Shown here piece by piece: positions 26,895 through 36,421 of a stretch of DNA of 64,000 bases. The notes under the pieces were generated by a model that ran no database searches, was not told the DNA's origin, and saw nothing but the letters and a program-made list of their open reading frames with translations. Source of the stretch: Leptolyngbya ohadii IS1 (GTDB lineage Bacteria; Cyanobacteriota; Cyanobacteriia; Elainellales; Elainellaceae); contig NZ_NKFP01000004.1 of NCBI RefSeq assembly GCF_002215035.1, positions 373,726 through 437,725 on the forward strand, given 5' to 3'. Both the position numbers and the translations under genes were made by a program. The stretch's first letter is position 1, and each line of letters opens with the position of its first letter.

Positions 26895-27611
26895 ATGACT
26901 ATTGCTTCTTCCAACGGTATCAACGGCAGTCACTCTCCCAAGGCAAAGGATTCAGCGACTGATGCAGCTCGCGTTTCCACTCGTCCCGATCGCACCACGC
27001 GGTCTGGCGAAGAGGCAAAGCTGTATCCCATTCCGGAAAATGCCCATGAAACCATGATGGACGCTGTACGGGATATGCTGGTCAGCGTCGGTGAAGATCC
27101 GGAGCGCGAAGGACTGCTAAAGACGCCCAAGCGGGTCGCTGAGGCAATGCGTTTTCTTACCAGCGGCTATCAGCAATCCCTGGAGGAACTGGTCAACGGT
27201 GCCATCTTTGACGAAGGGCACAATGAAATGGTGCTGGTGCGAGACATCAACTTCTTCAGCCTGTGCGAGCACCATATGCTGCCGTTCATGGGTAGAGCGC
27301 ACGTGGCATACATCCCGAACCAGAAAGTAGTGGGTCTGAGCAAGCTTGCCCGCATCGTTGAAATGTATTCCCGTCGGCTTCAAGTGCAAGAACGTCTGAC
27401 GCGCCAGGTGGCAGAAGCCGTTCAAGAAATCCTCGATCCGCAGGGCGTTGCGATTGTGATGGAAGCAACCCACATGTGTATGTCGATGCGCGGCGTGCAA
27501 AAGCCTGGTTCCTGGACGGTCACGAGCGCCATGCTGGGCGTATTCCAGGACGATGCCAAGACCCGCGAAGAGTTCCTCAGCCTGATTCGTCATCAGCCCG
27601 CTTTCTTCTAG
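26895..27611 (+). CDS. folE: GTP cyclohydrolase I
   Basis: The 238-residue type I enzyme converts GTP to dihydroneopterin triphosphate, the first step of folate and pterin synthesis. The zinc site is intact ([11 protein letters not shown] and the Cys of THMCMSMRG), as are [23 protein letters not shown] and the His in EATHM. The first 45 residues are a low-complexity Ser/Asn/Arg-rich extension not needed for catalysis. A 14-bp tandem array and a hairpin terminator follow. Confidence 0.96.
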   Translation: MTIASSNGINGSHSPKAKDSATDAARVSTRPDRTTRSGEEAKLYPIPENAHETMMDAVRDMLVSVGEDPEREGLLKTPKRVAEAMRFLTSGYQQSLEELVNGAIFDEGHNEMVLVRDINFFSLCEHHMLPFMGRAHVAYIPNQKVVGLSKLARIVEMYSRRLQVQERLTRQVAEAVQEILDPQGVAIVMEATHMCMSMRGVQKPGSWTVTSAMLGVFQDDAKTREEFLSLIRHQPAFF

Positions 27612-27651
27612 ATTTACGTCTAGACCTGTGGATGAAACGATCGCCAGGGTT

Positions 27652-27707
27652 CATTTGAATATTGGCATCTGAATATCGCCATTTGAAGACTGGCATCTGA
27701 ATTATCT
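27652..27707. repeat. Exact 14-bp-period array, four units, in the folE 3' region
   Basis: catttgaatattgg (27652), catctgaatatcgc (27666), catttgaagactgg (27680) and catctgaattatct (27694). Units 1/3 and 2/4 are most alike, suggesting that a 28-bp pair was itself duplicated. It precedes the terminator, so it is probably transcribed. Confidence 0.85.
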
Positions 27708-27712
27708 TCGTT

Positions 27713-27751
27713 AAAAAACCCTCTCACCTGTATTAGGAAGGAGGGCTTTTT
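27713..27751 (+). terminator. Hairpin terminator after folE
   Basis: CCCTC and GAGGG form the stem around a 17-base loop with inner CCT/AGG pairing, preceded by six A and followed by cttttt, so it could work in both directions. Confidence 0.7.
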
Positions 27752-27836
27752 GTTGGGAAACGGAGCATTTCGGGAACGGAGCACCGCCAGCAGAACCCTG
27801 TAACCCTATTGGGGCCGTTTATTCGCTGGGTAAGCC

Positions 27837-28892
27837 TCACAGCATTCCGACGGGCAGCGCCGTCCCCGTTAAATTTGCCCCTTCCAGATTTGCCCCCCAG
27901 AGTCGAGTCTGTCGCAGGTCGGCTTGTGTGAGGTCGCTATGGCTCAGGTTGGCTCCTGTCAAATTGGCACCCGATAGATTTGCGCGTTTCAAATCGGCAC
28001 CGCTGAGATTTGCCTGGGATAAATCGGCTTCGCAGAGAGTCGCTTCCCGCAGGTTCGCCTGCTGCACATTTGCCCAAGACAGGCAGGCTCGATATAAATT
28101 TGCCCCAGCCAGGTTCGCCTGCCGCAGATCCGATCGCCACAGAGAAGCATCGCTTAAATTTGCCAGCGTCAGGTTTGCCAGCACGAGGGTCGATCGCCGG
28201 AGATTCGCCCGATAGAGAGTAGCACTGGATAGGTCTGCGCTCAGCAGCACTGCCATACTCAGGTTTGCCTGCCGCAAATCGGCGCTGTGAAACACGGATC
28301 GATCGCAGACGGCTTCCCGCAGATCTGCCTGACGAAGCCTTGCCCCCGCAAGATTAGCCTGACTCAGATCGGCAGTGTAAAGCTTGGCAGCTGTCAGATC
28401 CGCCTCCACCAGATTCGCACCCTGGAAATTGCCTAAACACCCGTCTGCGTAGCCCAGATCGGCATAGCTCAGGTTTGCCTTCGTCCATAGGGACTCCCGC
28501 AGGTTCGATCGCCGCAGGTTTGCCATTGCCAGCGAAGCCGCCGATCCATTGACCCGCTGCAAATCGGCGCTATGCAAATTGGCTTCCCGCAGATCGCACC
28601 CCACCAGAATTGCCTGCTGTAAATTCGCGCCTTCTAAATTGGTTGTGTAGAAGATCGCTTCCTGAAGCTCTGCTCGTCGTAGATCGGCTTGCCGCAGGTC
28701 TGCCATCGAAAAGTCAGCCGCGTTTAGCACCCCTTCGCACAGATCTGCCTGATTCAGGCACACTTCCCGAAGGTCTATTGGAGACTGGCTTTCCACAGAT
28801 CGATCGGCGCAAGTAGCGATCCGCTGCCGTCGCCAATCATTCCAGACTGCCACGCCCTGCCTGAGCCGCATCAAATGCTCTTGATTTGCCAT
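27837..28892 (-). CDS. Pentapeptide repeat protein
   Basis: From ATG 28892 (MANQEHLMRLRQGVAVWNDWR, the usual opening of cyanobacterial members) the product is 351 residues; an in-frame ATG at 28967 would add 25. After about 50 residues the protein is almost entirely A(D/N)LxX pentapeptides up to ALPVG at the C-terminus, forming a quadrilateral beta-helix. No signal peptide or extra domain is visible. Function is unknown; such proteins are very abundant in cyanobacteria. Confidence 0.93.
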   Translation of the reverse strand: MANQEHLMRLRQGVAVWNDWRRQRIATCADRSVESQSPIDLREVCLNQADLCEGVLNAADFSMADLRQADLRRAELQEAIFYTTNLEGANLQQAILVGCDLREANLHSADLQRVNGSAASLAMANLRRSNLRESLWTKANLSYADLGYADGCLGNFQGANLVEADLTAAKLYTADLSQANLAGARLRQADLREAVCDRSVFHSADLRQANLSMAVLLSADLSSATLYRANLRRSTLVLANLTLANLSDASLWRSDLRQANLAGANLYRACLSWANVQQANLREATLCEADLSQANLSGADLKRANLSGANLTGANLSHSDLTQADLRQTRLWGANLEGANLTGTALPVGML

Positions 28893-29338
28893 GAGGGTGT
28901 GTTTCCTGCATCCGCCATTTGAGACTGCTGCTTGCTGGGCAACTTCCTCAAGGGTCATTGCGCTCATGCCCTAGTAGGTGAAAAACCGCTGCTGAGAGAC
29001 GAATTGCGAGAACGAAATGAAGGTTTGCTTCAGTCCTCCCCTGTCCCCCCTTGTCCTCCCTTAATGTGCCCGCTCCGGAACGTGAAATTCGCACGATCGG
29101 TTTGAGGGGCGAAGGGCGATCGTCTTCTTAGAGCATTTGCGGATTAACGCATTGCAAAGCTGCCTGTTGTTTCACTACAAAAATTCACTACAACAATAAA
29201 AAAGGCACTCCCGAAAGGAAGTACCTGAGTTGGAACTTTGTTTTGAGCTTGTTTTGAGCTGTCTTTGAGTTTCTATGGTGAGTTTCTGCGGCAAGCAATG
29301 CCCACCAAGTCCTCATTCGTTGACTAATCGATACAGGC
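28893..29338. other. Spacer between the pentapeptide gene and petA
   Basis: No gene seen. It holds the petA terminator, a 13-bp duplication (ttcactaca at 29171 and 29184) and an 11-bp-period array (ttttgagct at 29241 and 29252, ctttgagt at 29263, ggtgagttt near 29277) between petA and its terminator. Confidence 0.6.
29196..29226 (-). terminator. Terminator of the petC-petA operon
   Basis: On the minus strand AGGTACTTCC and GGGAGTGCCT pair fully (two G-U) around TTTC, followed by TTTTTTATTG. It lies 113 bp after the petA stop. Confidence 0.85.
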
Positions 29339-30328
29339 TTAGAAGTTCATTTCTGCTGCCTGAACGCGCTCGATCTGCTTCTTCTTCAGCACGAGCATAA
29401 TTTGCGACAGAGTGACAGCTGCCAGGAATGCCATCAAACCCTTAACGCGATTGGGGCTTTGCAGCACGATTTCTGCATCCTTCTGACCGAAGCCACCCAC
29501 GTTCGGATTGTTGGTCAGCGCTGTACCTGCAACGACCTGGTCGCCCTCAGAGACGATGAGTTGGGGACCGGGGGGAACCGTTTCCGTAACGGTGTTGCCG
29601 TCTTCCGTCTGGATTGCAACCGAGTAGCCGCTGTCGTCGGTCTTGGTGATTTGAGCGATCGTCCCTGCAACCGAAGCGTTGAAGACGTTGTTATTGCTCT
29701 TTTCACCCGTGGGATAAACTTGTCCACGTCCACGGTTGCCGCCCAGGTGAACCTGGTATTTGCCGAAATGCACCGACTTATCCTGAGCCGGATTGGGTGA
29801 CAGCACCGGGAAGACAATTTCCTCATACTGGTCGCCCGGAATCGGACCCACCAGCACGACATTGTCCTGGGTTTCGCTGTAGGACTGGAACAGATAGCTC
29901 GGACCCACCTCTTCCTTCATTTCTTCGGGAATCCGGTCTTCCGGCGCAATCTTAAAGCCTTCCGGCAGCATCAACACCGCACCGACGTTTAGCCCGCCCA
30001 GTTCACCGTTGCCCTGTACCTGCTGTACGCTCTTGTCGTAGGGGATCTTAACGACCGCCTTGAACACGGTATCGGGCAGAACTGCCTGGGGCACTTCTAC
30101 ATCCACGGGCTTTGCTGCCAGGTGGCAGTTAGCGCAAACAATCCGACCAGTGGCTTCGCGGGGGGTTTCGTAGTTTTGCTGGGCCCAGAAGGGATAGGCT
30201 ACCGCCGCACGGGGCATGAGCAGATCGCTACCAAAGAATAGAGTCAGGGTCGCCAACAGTGCCAGGGAGCCTTTGAGGACGGCTTGCTTGCCCTGAGTAA
30301 ATCGCAATGACCAGAAAGCTAATTTCAT
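29339..30328 (-). CDS. petA: Apocytochrome f
   Basis: The 329-residue precursor of the cytochrome b6f heme c subunit has a signal peptide (about 1-44, ending AVA). Mature Tyr1 is in [27 protein letters not shown], with the CANCH heme-binding motif and Tyr1 as axial ligand. A C-terminal membrane anchor ([17 protein letters not shown]) is followed by [15 protein letters not shown]. It moves electrons from the Rieske centre to plastocyanin or cytochrome c6 in the thylakoid lumen. It follows petC on the same strand after 130 bp. Confidence 0.98.
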   Translation of the reverse strand: MKLAFWSLRFTQGKQAVLKGSLALLATLTLFFGSDLLMPRAAVAYPFWAQQNYETPREATGRIVCANCHLAAKPVDVEVPQAVLPDTVFKAVVKIPYDKSVQQVQGNGELGGLNVGAVLMLPEGFKIAPEDRIPEEMKEEVGPSYLFQSYSETQDNVVLVGPIPGDQYEEIVFPVLSPNPAQDKSVHFGKYQVHLGGNRGRGQVYPTGEKSNNNVFNASVAGTIAQITKTDDSGYSVAIQTEDGNTVTETVPPGPQLIVSEGDQVVAGTALTNNPNVGGFGQKDAEIVLQSPNRVKGLMAFLAAVTLSQIMLVLKKKQIERVQAAEMNF

Positions 30329-30458
30329 GAGTAACAGGGGTTCAATAGTCTGATTTAGATCTTGGTCATCAATCTCGATCGAATTCGATTGAATAGGTTG
30401 ACTGAATAGTTTGACCCCATCAACGCGATCGGATTGATAAAAGGTTCAATGCCTGGAT

Positions 30459-31001
30459 CTATGCCCACCAGGGGTTGTCGCCCGTGCGGAAGTCGGTTTC
30501 CGTCCACTGGGTAAAGACCACCTTGCCGTCTTCGTTGACATCGGCGTGAACCAGTGCCAGGGACAGCGGAGCCGGACCGCGAACCACCTTGCCCTCGTTG
30601 TTGTACTGCGAACCGTGGCAGGGGCAGATAAACTTGTTCTCGCTGGCGTTCCAGGGTACGACGCAGCCCAGGTGGGTGCAAACTGCGTTCAGACCATAGC
30701 TGGCGATCGTATCTGCATCTTCGACCACAATGTAGGTGGGGTCACCTTTGAGACCCTGCGCCAGAGAGCGTTCGCCGGGCTTGTGGGTTGCCAGAAAATC
30801 TTTGGCGACAACATCGTTACCCAGGGCATCCTTTGCGGTTACGCCACCCCCCGCGCCGCCACTGGACACGGGAATGAAGTATTTGACCACCGGATAAAGT
30901 GCGCCCAGAGCCGTTCCGGTCACTGCACCGAAGGTCAGCAGGTTCATGAACTGTCGTCGCCCCATATCGGGGACATCAGGGGTTCCAGAGATTTGAGCCA
31001 T
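30459..31001 (-). CDS. petC: Cytochrome b6f Rieske iron-sulfur subunit
   Basis: The 180-residue protein has an N-terminal membrane anchor with a twin-arginine-like [25 protein letters not shown] (split here: RRQFMNLL, then the hydrophobic helix), a Gly-rich hinge (SSGGAGGG) and a soluble domain. The [2Fe-2S] ligands are in [10 protein letters not shown] and CPCHGSQY. It oxidises plastoquinol in the b6f complex. The petC-petA order is the conserved cyanobacterial operon. Three to four 13-16-bp repeats of tagccgga precede it. Confidence 0.98.
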   Translation of the reverse strand: MAQISGTPDVPDMGRRQFMNLLTFGAVTGTALGALYPVVKYFIPVSSGGAGGGVTAKDALGNDVVAKDFLATHKPGERSLAQGLKGDPTYIVVEDADTIASYGLNAVCTHLGCVVPWNASENKFICPCHGSQYNNEGKVVRGPAPLSLALVHADVNEDGKVVFTQWTETDFRTGDNPWWA

Positions 31002-31695
31002 GATTTGTTTCGATCGAGTTAACAGTTAGCGAGTTTGATAGCCGGACTGTTGGGTAGCCGGATTGTCTGGTAGTCAGATCAACAGCCAGTTTGCCAGGGG
31101 ATGGATCAGCAGGTCTGCATTAAGTTAAGTTCTGTGTCTTTTTTGCTTTTTTTATGTCGGCATTTTAATCCTACAGGCAATTCTGAAGCCACAGAATGAA
31201 GCAGTTTAATTGCGGGTGAGGTAACGAAAAATGCTTGTGCTGCTGATTGCACGGGCGATCGGTGGCGACACTGACGTGCCCCTTTTGTATTCTACAGCTT
31301 AACCTTCCTTTGCTTAAGGATAAGGTTGGCTGAACTAGGGGAGATTTAGGGGGCGAACCTCTGTCAGGAGGAAGAAACTGAAAATCGAACGATCGTCCGA
31401 GGTATTTTAGAACGCTCTGGGATAGCAAATAAATCAGCAGAGAATAATTGAAATTGATTTTCTATCCTGCTAACTAGGCTGAACCTCTGAGAATTGATAG
31501 GTTAGAACGGACACAGAAAAGCCATGTCTCCCGGATTCAAAACCGAAGCTCAGGCTAGAAACAAAGCTCTTAACGATGTAAAGCTGGTGAGCTTTCTCTG
31601 GGTTTCTGTAAAATAGCTTTGCCGGAGGTCAACGGCTCATCCCTTGCCCCTCTTCATTGCTTCTATTGCTCACAATATTGCTTACAAGACTCACG
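31002..31695. other. Spacer upstream of petC and of the Cys-rich protein
   Basis: No supported gene. 31026-31079 is a tandem array with tagcgagt at 31026, tagccgga at 31039 and 31055, and tagtcaga at 31071 (spacings 13, 16, 16). 31300-31326 is a hairpin (AACCTT / AAGGTT). 31334-31360 is a diverged copy of the dispersed palindrome (gatttagggggc). It should contain the petC promoter on the minus strand and one for the rightward gene; I cannot place either with confidence. Confidence 0.6.
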
Positions 31696-32388
31696 ATGCG
31701 TTACCACACCCTTCGACCACTTCGCGCAACCGCCTTTGGCGGATCGTCCTTTTTGCGGCTTATTACCCTGCCGCTGACCGCTGCTGGACTGGTGGCTTTC
31801 TCCCTGCCTGCGGCTTCTGTAACCCAGGAGTACCGCACCGTTCCGCTGGGAGATAGACCGCGTGACTACGAAGCCTGTACCCGTGCCCTATCGGGTTTGC
31901 AGCTTGCCGAAACGGAGGTTGCCACCGCCTGTGCCGCAGCCCTGTATCCTCGATCGCTCGGAGAGTGCGTCAGCCGGATTAGCCGGGATACCACGATCGC
32001 CGCGACGGATGCGCTGTCGGGATGTCGTCGGGTGCGTCGTCCTAATGATCTGGCAACCTGTGTCGTTGCAATTAGTGATGGCAGCAGCGAGGGCACGGTA
32101 CTAACGAATGTGCTGGATAACTGTCGGCGGAGCCTATTGCCCACCCGTTTCTCTAGCTGCGTGGTGGGTTTGCAGGGCGGAATTCCGGCACTGACTACGG
32201 ATGCTGCCATGACCAACTGCATTGCCGCCAGCGATCGTCCGCGTGACTTTTTGCCCACGTTTATTCCGAGCGGTCAGCCGATTCCTCTGCCGGGTGGTCC
32301 TGCTGATACTACAGGAACGGGAGTAACGGAGACGGGAGTAACGGGGACAGGCACAATTACTGCACCGGATCTGCTGCAAACGCCTTAG
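31696..32388 (+). CDS. Secreted Cys-repeat protein, unknown function
   Basis: ATG 31696 gives 230 residues with a signal peptide (about 1-40, ending LPAASVT). The mature part has four or five repeats of roughly 35-40 residues with spaced cysteines and small residues: ACTRALSGLQLAETEVATAC, LGECVSRIS, LSGCRR, LATCVVAIS, LDNCRR, FSSCVVGLQ and MTNCIAAS. A Gly/Thr-rich tail (TGTGVTETGVTGTG) follows. It is presumably stabilised by disulphides in the periplasm. I do not recognise a named family. Confidence 0.7.
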   Translation: MRYHTLRPLRATAFGGSSFLRLITLPLTAAGLVAFSLPAASVTQEYRTVPLGDRPRDYEACTRALSGLQLAETEVATACAAALYPRSLGECVSRISRDTTIAATDALSGCRRVRRPNDLATCVVAISDGSSEGTVLTNVLDNCRRSLLPTRFSSCVVGLQGGIPALTTDAAMTNCIAASDRPRDFLPTFIPSGQPIPLPGGPADTTGTGVTETGVTGTGTITAPDLLQTP

Positions 32389-32460
32389 ATATTCCTAGAT
32401 TTAGAAACCCTGGATAAGGGAACGGACTGAAGCAGATAGGAATTGGGTCGCAGAAAGATG

Positions 32461-32500
32461 AATAAGGGCGGTTCGCAAGCCGCCCCTAAGAGATGTTTAC
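32461..32500. repeat. Dispersed hairpin element, copy 1
   Basis: gggcggttcgcaagccgccc hairpin followed by ctaagagatgttta. A second copy (aaggcggttcgcgaactgcc, then cctacaggatgttta) is at 44358-44396. Both lie just past a gene end, so the element may serve as a terminator. Confidence 0.75.
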
Positions 32501-32521
32501 CTGCGCTGCGGGCAGATGGTG

Positions 32522-33463
32522 CTACTGCCCATTGGTTTGAATTGCCCGATCTGCCACCTCAGAACAGTCGCGTTGGCGTCCCTGGATATCTATGGTGGTG
32601 CGGCATTGCTCCCAGGCGATCTGGCGAACAATGGTGCGCGGAAGCTGTGCCTTTTTCGCTAATGCCTGTCGGAAGAAACGGAGGCTTTCATCTCCATTGC
32701 CCTGCTTGCGGAGAATTTGCGCCTTCAAATACAGCAGTTCCGGGTTGTTGGGCGTTTGCTGAAGGGCAGTATTGACGGCGGTGAGGGCTTCTGCGGGGCG
32801 ATCGAGATCCCGATAAGCGATCGCCAGTCCCCGCTGTGCCAGATATTCCGGTCCGGCGTAGTTTTCCAGACGATCGATCGCCTGCTGCGGATTGGCAAAG
32901 GGCAAGTTGACTGCCAGCATCAGATCCATATAGCCCTTGAGCAGGTTCAGTTCTGGATCGTTGGGGGCAATTCGCTCTGCCTGATTCAGATGGCGAAACA
33001 CCTGCTGAAGCTTGCCCAAAACCTCCGGCGTGGCTCTCACCGTGCCCTGGGTGGACAAACTGTGTGCGCCCTCCAGGAATAAACCTGCTGCAATGTAGAT
33101 ATTGCCCCGCAGCGGATCGGTCTGGACGAGACGTTCTGCGCTTTCGCGAGTGAGGCGAGCATTGTCACCCATCGCGTTCCAGTTTCCGTCAACATATGAC
33201 AGGGATGCTTTGAGGGCATAGCCCAGGGGCTCGTTGGTTTCTGCATTTTGCAAAAGCTGGGCTGCCTGCTGGTAATTGCCCTGCTCGAACAGTGCCCGAA
33301 ATGCCTCTTCGGTTTTGGCACCGACCTGGCGCGGGTTTTGGCTGCGGAAGGGATCTGCCTGGGCGGGCGCAATCCAGCTTGTGAGGGTGAGGGTGAGAGT
33401 GCCTGCGACTGCTGCCGTTACCTGTCGCCATCGCAGAGATTTGGCTCGAAACGTGAATGACAT
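32522..33463 (-). CDS. Exported tetratricopeptide-repeat protein
   Basis: The 313-residue protein has a signal peptide (about 1-36, VTAAVAGTLTLTLTSWIAPAQA) and then helical TPR-like repeats: EEAFRALFEQGNYQQAAQLLQNAE near 50-75, LAIAYRDLDRPAEALTAVNTALQQTPNNPELLYLKAQILRKQGNGDESLRFFRQAL near 215-270. It probably acts as a periplasmic or lumenal scaffold. Related proteins are widely conserved in cyanobacteria without a clear function. It is convergent with the Cys-repeat gene. Confidence 0.85.
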   Translation of the reverse strand: MSFTFRAKSLRWRQVTAAVAGTLTLTLTSWIAPAQADPFRSQNPRQVGAKTEEAFRALFEQGNYQQAAQLLQNAETNEPLGYALKASLSYVDGNWNAMGDNARLTRESAERLVQTDPLRGNIYIAAGLFLEGAHSLSTQGTVRATPEVLGKLQQVFRHLNQAERIAPNDPELNLLKGYMDLMLAVNLPFANPQQAIDRLENYAGPEYLAQRGLAIAYRDLDRPAEALTAVNTALQQTPNNPELLYLKAQILRKQGNGDESLRFFRQALAKKAQLPRTIVRQIAWEQCRTTIDIQGRQRDCSEVADRAIQTNGQ

Positions 33464-33867
33464 ATGCGATCACCGTAGGTCTAAACGTTAGAGAGGACTG
33501 AAGAAGAAAAAAGGTCTAATCACCCTGAATCAAAGCGTTTTCTCAAGCAGGCAGATCGGGCAACAGTTGAACAACCGCCTACTCGCCAACCGGATTGAAT
33601 GAATCGTCGGTCGGAAGAGTGTGATCCAAAGCACTAATCAAGTAGCCCATCTGCAAATTATGTTAACTCCCCTAAGTGGGCATCGGGGAGTAGCCTCTAC
33701 TGGCAAGGGAGGCAGATAATAATCCTGACGCGATCGATTCTTCCAGGTTCCGTGCAGGGTTTCCTACCCGCCGCCTTCTTCGACTACTGCCTTCCTCGAC
33801 TACTCTCGACTACTATAGATACAGTCTGGGCAACTTGCCCCAGCGATAATCCGCGTTGCGATCGTGA
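33464..33867. other. Spacer with two adjacent hairpins
   Basis: No gene seen. 33666-33691 forms a 7-bp stem (ACTCCCC / GGGGAGT) and 33693-33713 a 5-bp stem (GCCTC / GAGGC), back to back and without a T-run. 33781-33814 repeats cgactact three times (33781, 33797, 33807) just upstream of the ABC ATPase gene. Confidence 0.6.
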
Positions 33868-34536
33868 ATGCTCTATCTCAAAGATTTAACCTATCATCCG
33901 GCGGCAACTCCGGTTCCCATCCTGAAATCCGTTCGGCTTGAACTGGCTCCGCAGCAGCTTGGCTTGATTGTGGGTCCCAGTGGTTCCGGAAAGAGTACTC
34001 TGCTGGAGATTCTGGCGGGTCTGGCAAAGAAAACGTCGGGCGGTCTGTTTTGGCGAGAGCAGGAATTGACGCCGGATCAGCTTCAGCAGTTGGCAGGGCT
34101 GGTGTTTCAGTTTCCCGAACGGCACTTCTGCGGACACACGATTCTGGAAGAACTGCGGCTGGGACACCCGGAACTGGGGAAGGAGCGGATCGATCGCGCT
34201 CTGGAAGCCGTCAAACTGGATCACATTTCGCTGAATACATCCCCCCGATCGCTGAGTGGCGGTCAGCAAAGAAGGCTTGCCCTGGCGGTTCAGCTCATTC
34301 GTCAGCCCGTGGTGCTGCTGCTGGATGAACCTACAGCCGGACTGGACTGGTCGATGCGTCGTCAGCTGATTTCGCTGCTGGGTGAACTGAAGAAAGAGTG
34401 GAGTCTGCTCATCGTCTCCCACGAACCGGGCGAAGTGGTGGGCATTGCCGATCGCTGCTGGACGCTGGATCACGGGGTTCTAACGGAAGTGAATCCAGAA
34501 TCGCTGATCGAAAAAGAAACGATCGCACAGGGATAA
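33868..34536 (+). CDS. ABC transporter ATPase, ECF-like
   Basis: The 222-residue ATPase has Walker A GPSGSGKST, the Q-loop VFQFPERHFCG that is characteristic of ECF/CbiO-type ATPases, signature LSGGQQRR, Walker B VVLLLDEPTAGLD and H-loop IVSHEP. An energising role for a vitamin or metal uptake system, or a Ycf-like plastid-type complex, is possible. No membrane partner is adjacent. Its stop overlaps the rsmG ATG by one base (taATG), so the two are translationally coupled. Confidence 0.9.
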   Translation: MLYLKDLTYHPAATPVPILKSVRLELAPQQLGLIVGPSGSGKSTLLEILAGLAKKTSGGLFWREQELTPDQLQQLAGLVFQFPERHFCGHTILEELRLGHPELGKERIDRALEAVKLDHISLNTSPRSLSGGQQRRLALAVQLIRQPVVLLLDEPTAGLDWSMRRQLISLLGELKKEWSLLIVSHEPGEVVGIADRCWTLDHGVLTEVNPESLIEKETIAQG

Positions 34537-35303
34537 TGCAGGACTCACGCGCAGGAGAATTACAGGACACTTTGCCAGAACTGAACGAAGTCTGGCAGGA
34601 GACGATCGGCTGGCAGCCTACGGAAGCCCAGCAGCAGCAGTTTCAGCAGCTTTATCAGTCCATCCTGGTCGGCAACCGTCAGCTTAATCTCACTCGCATC
34701 ACGGAACCGCAGGAATTCTGGGAAAAGCATCTCTGGGACTCCCTGCGCGGCATTCAGCCCTGGCTCAGTTCATTGGATGCTTCAGATAGTAAGTCTTTGA
34801 AGGCGATCGATATTGGCACAGGAGCCGGATTTCCCGGTGTGCCTGCGGCGATCGTCTGTGCAAACTGGCAAATAACTCTGCTGGATTCCACCCGCAAAAA
34901 GATTGCTTTTATTGATTCACTCCTGACTCAGCTAAATTTGCGAAACGCCAAGACCCTGGTCGATCGAGTTGAGGCGATCGGACAAGAGAGACACTATCGC
35001 GATCACTATAATCTGGCGCTGATTCGGGCGGTTTCTGCGGCGTCGGTCTGTGCGGAATATACGCTGCCGCTCTTGAAAGTCGGGGGAACGGCAGTTCTCT
35101 ATCGCGGACAGTGGACAGAGGAAGAGCAAACCGGACTCGATCGCGCCTTAGCCAAACTGGGCGGCAAACAAACTTTCGTAGATGCCTTTACCACGCCCTT
35201 TACAGGAGGCATTCGCCACTGTATTCACATTCAAAAAGAGAAACCTACGCCGATCGAATTTCCGAGGGCGATCGGGGTTCCGGTGCAGAAGCCGTTGGGG
35301 TGA
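34536..35303 (+). CDS. rsmG: 16S rRNA (guanine527-N7)-methyltransferase
   Basis: ATG 34536 gives 255 residues. A longer frame opening within the ABC gene is rejected. RsmG hallmarks are NLTRITEPQEFWEKHLWDSL, the SAM-binding IDIGTGAGFPGVPAAI, LLDSTRKKIAFI and a PLLKVGGTAVLYRG strand. It methylates G527 of 16S rRNA with S-adenosylmethionine. It is coupled to the upstream ABC ATPase by a one-base overlap. Confidence 0.95.
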   Translation: MQDSRAGELQDTLPELNEVWQETIGWQPTEAQQQQFQQLYQSILVGNRQLNLTRITEPQEFWEKHLWDSLRGIQPWLSSLDASDSKSLKAIDIGTGAGFPGVPAAIVCANWQITLLDSTRKKIAFIDSLLTQLNLRNAKTLVDRVEAIGQERHYRDHYNLALIRAVSAASVCAEYTLPLLKVGGTAVLYRGQWTEEEQTGLDRALAKLGGKQTFVDAFTTPFTGGIRHCIHIQKEKPTPIEFPRAIGVPVQKPLG

Positions 35304-35364
35304 TTCTTGACAGTCCCTTTGCTGGTTATCACAATGTAATTACAGCTTGCAGCAGAGCATCAAC

Positions 35365-35622
35365 ATGGGCACAGCGATCAGAACTCGCATTATCAAAATT
35401 GGCAATTCTCAAGGAATTCGGATTCCTAAACCGCTATTAGAACAAAGTGGTATCAGTGAAGAGGTCGAAATCGAAATTCAGGATGGTCATCTGATTCTTC
35501 GTGCCGCTGCTCGATCGCGTGAAGGCTGGGAAGAACAATTTGCAGCAATGGCACAGCAGGACGACGTTTTGCTAGATGAAATGGCCCCGACCGAATGGGA
35601 TGAAACGGAATGGGAATGGTAG
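35365..35622 (+). CDS. mazE: MazE-like antitoxin (AbrB/SpoVT fold)
   Basis: ATG 35365 gives 85 residues. The N-terminal swapped-hairpin DNA-binding domain reads RTRIIKIGNSQGIRIPKPLLEQSG. The acidic C-terminal tail (LLDEMAPTEWDETEWEW) should wrap the toxin. It overlaps mazF by 7-13 bp, the usual toxin-antitoxin arrangement. Antitoxin-operator autorepression is expected from the family but no operator is identified. Confidence 0.92.
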   Translation: MGTAIRTRIIKIGNSQGIRIPKPLLEQSGISEEVEIEIQDGHLILRAAARSREGWEEQFAAMAQQDDVLLDEMAPTEWDETEWEW

Positions 35623-35939
35623 TCGATCGCTTCGATGTGTTTCTGATTAATCTCGACCCGACGATCGGCAGCGAAATTCAAAAAACAAGACCCTGTGTTG
35701 TCGTTTCACCGAACGAGATGAACCGCTATATTTCTACGGTGATTGTGGCTCCGATGACGACAAAGGGACAGCCCTATCCCACTCGCGTTTCCTGTCAGTT
35801 TCAAGGAAAAGAGGGACGCATCGTTTTAGACCAGCTCCGAACGGTTGATAAAACGCGATTGATCAAAAAGCTGGGCAAAATTGACGCTGAGACGCAAAAA
35901 GCCGTTTTAGACACTCTGGCTGAAATGTTTGCAGAGTAG
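35610..35939 (+). CDS. mazF: MazF/PemK-type mRNA endoribonuclease toxin
   Basis: The 109-residue toxin (ATG 35610, or 35616) shows the MazF fold: VFLINLDPTIGSEIQKTRPCVVVSPNEMN, IVAPMTTKGQPYPTRV and the GRIVLDQLRTVDKTRLIKKLGKI block with the conserved Asp-Gln-Arg. It cleaves mRNA at specific short sequences when MazE is degraded. The pair looks complete and functional and marks the start of the accessory patch. Confidence 0.94.
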   Translation: MGMVVDRFDVFLINLDPTIGSEIQKTRPCVVVSPNEMNRYISTVIVAPMTTKGQPYPTRVSCQFQGKEGRIVLDQLRTVDKTRLIKKLGKIDAETQKAVLDTLAEMFAE

Positions 35940-35959
35940 TTCACTAAAATCCCCACCTG

Positions 35960-36292
35960 TTACTTGGCTTGGCTTTTTCTAGCAAGGAGACGATCGCGAA
36001 TACCGATCGGACTAAACCGCTGCTCTGCTTCCTGCCGAACTAATGCGGACTGTTGCTGCCGTTCTTCAAGATACGCATGAACCTCATCCCGGTGCTTCAG
36101 GTAGTAGCCCACAACCAGATAAATATCTGAAAGCTGAAGCGATGGATACTGCTCCCCAATTTCTTCCGGCGTACATCCCTCTAGAAAAGCAGTGACAACC
36201 GTATCGAGGGTGACGCGAGTTTTAGCGACTCGGACAACACCTTGAGCGTCGGTTTCCAGGGGTGCGGATTCAAGTACGACAGTGAGCGACAT
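35960..36292 (-). CDS. DUF433 protein
   Basis: The 110-residue protein matches DUF433: the helix-turn-helix-like RVTLDTVVTAFLEGCTPEEIGEQYPSLQLSDIYLVVGYYLKHRDEVHAYL. DUF433 genes are often followed by a PIN-like DUF5615 toxin gene, for which they are thought to be the antitoxin. No such gene follows here; mazF lies convergently instead. The gene lies just outside the IS630 element, so its partner may never have been present or may have been lost. Confidence 0.88.
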   Translation of the reverse strand: MSLTVVLESAPLETDAQGVVRVAKTRVTLDTVVTAFLEGCTPEEIGEQYPSLQLSDIYLVVGYYLKHRDEVHAYLEERQQQSALVRQEAEQRFSPIGIRDRLLARKSQAK

Positions 36293-36421
36293 AAATCTTA
36301 CTTAGCTTGTGCTTGAGATCGTAGCGGGGGGATGATAAGGACGACCGAAGCTTTAATTCAGAAATTGCTGGATGGTTAGATATGTAAGCCTAGTACTTGG
36401 CGGCACAAGTAAGCCAACGAA

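Noticed and set aside
27837-28892. CRISPR-like periodicity in the pentapeptide gene
   Set aside because: The 15-bp period comes from the pentapeptide codons; no spacers or leader.
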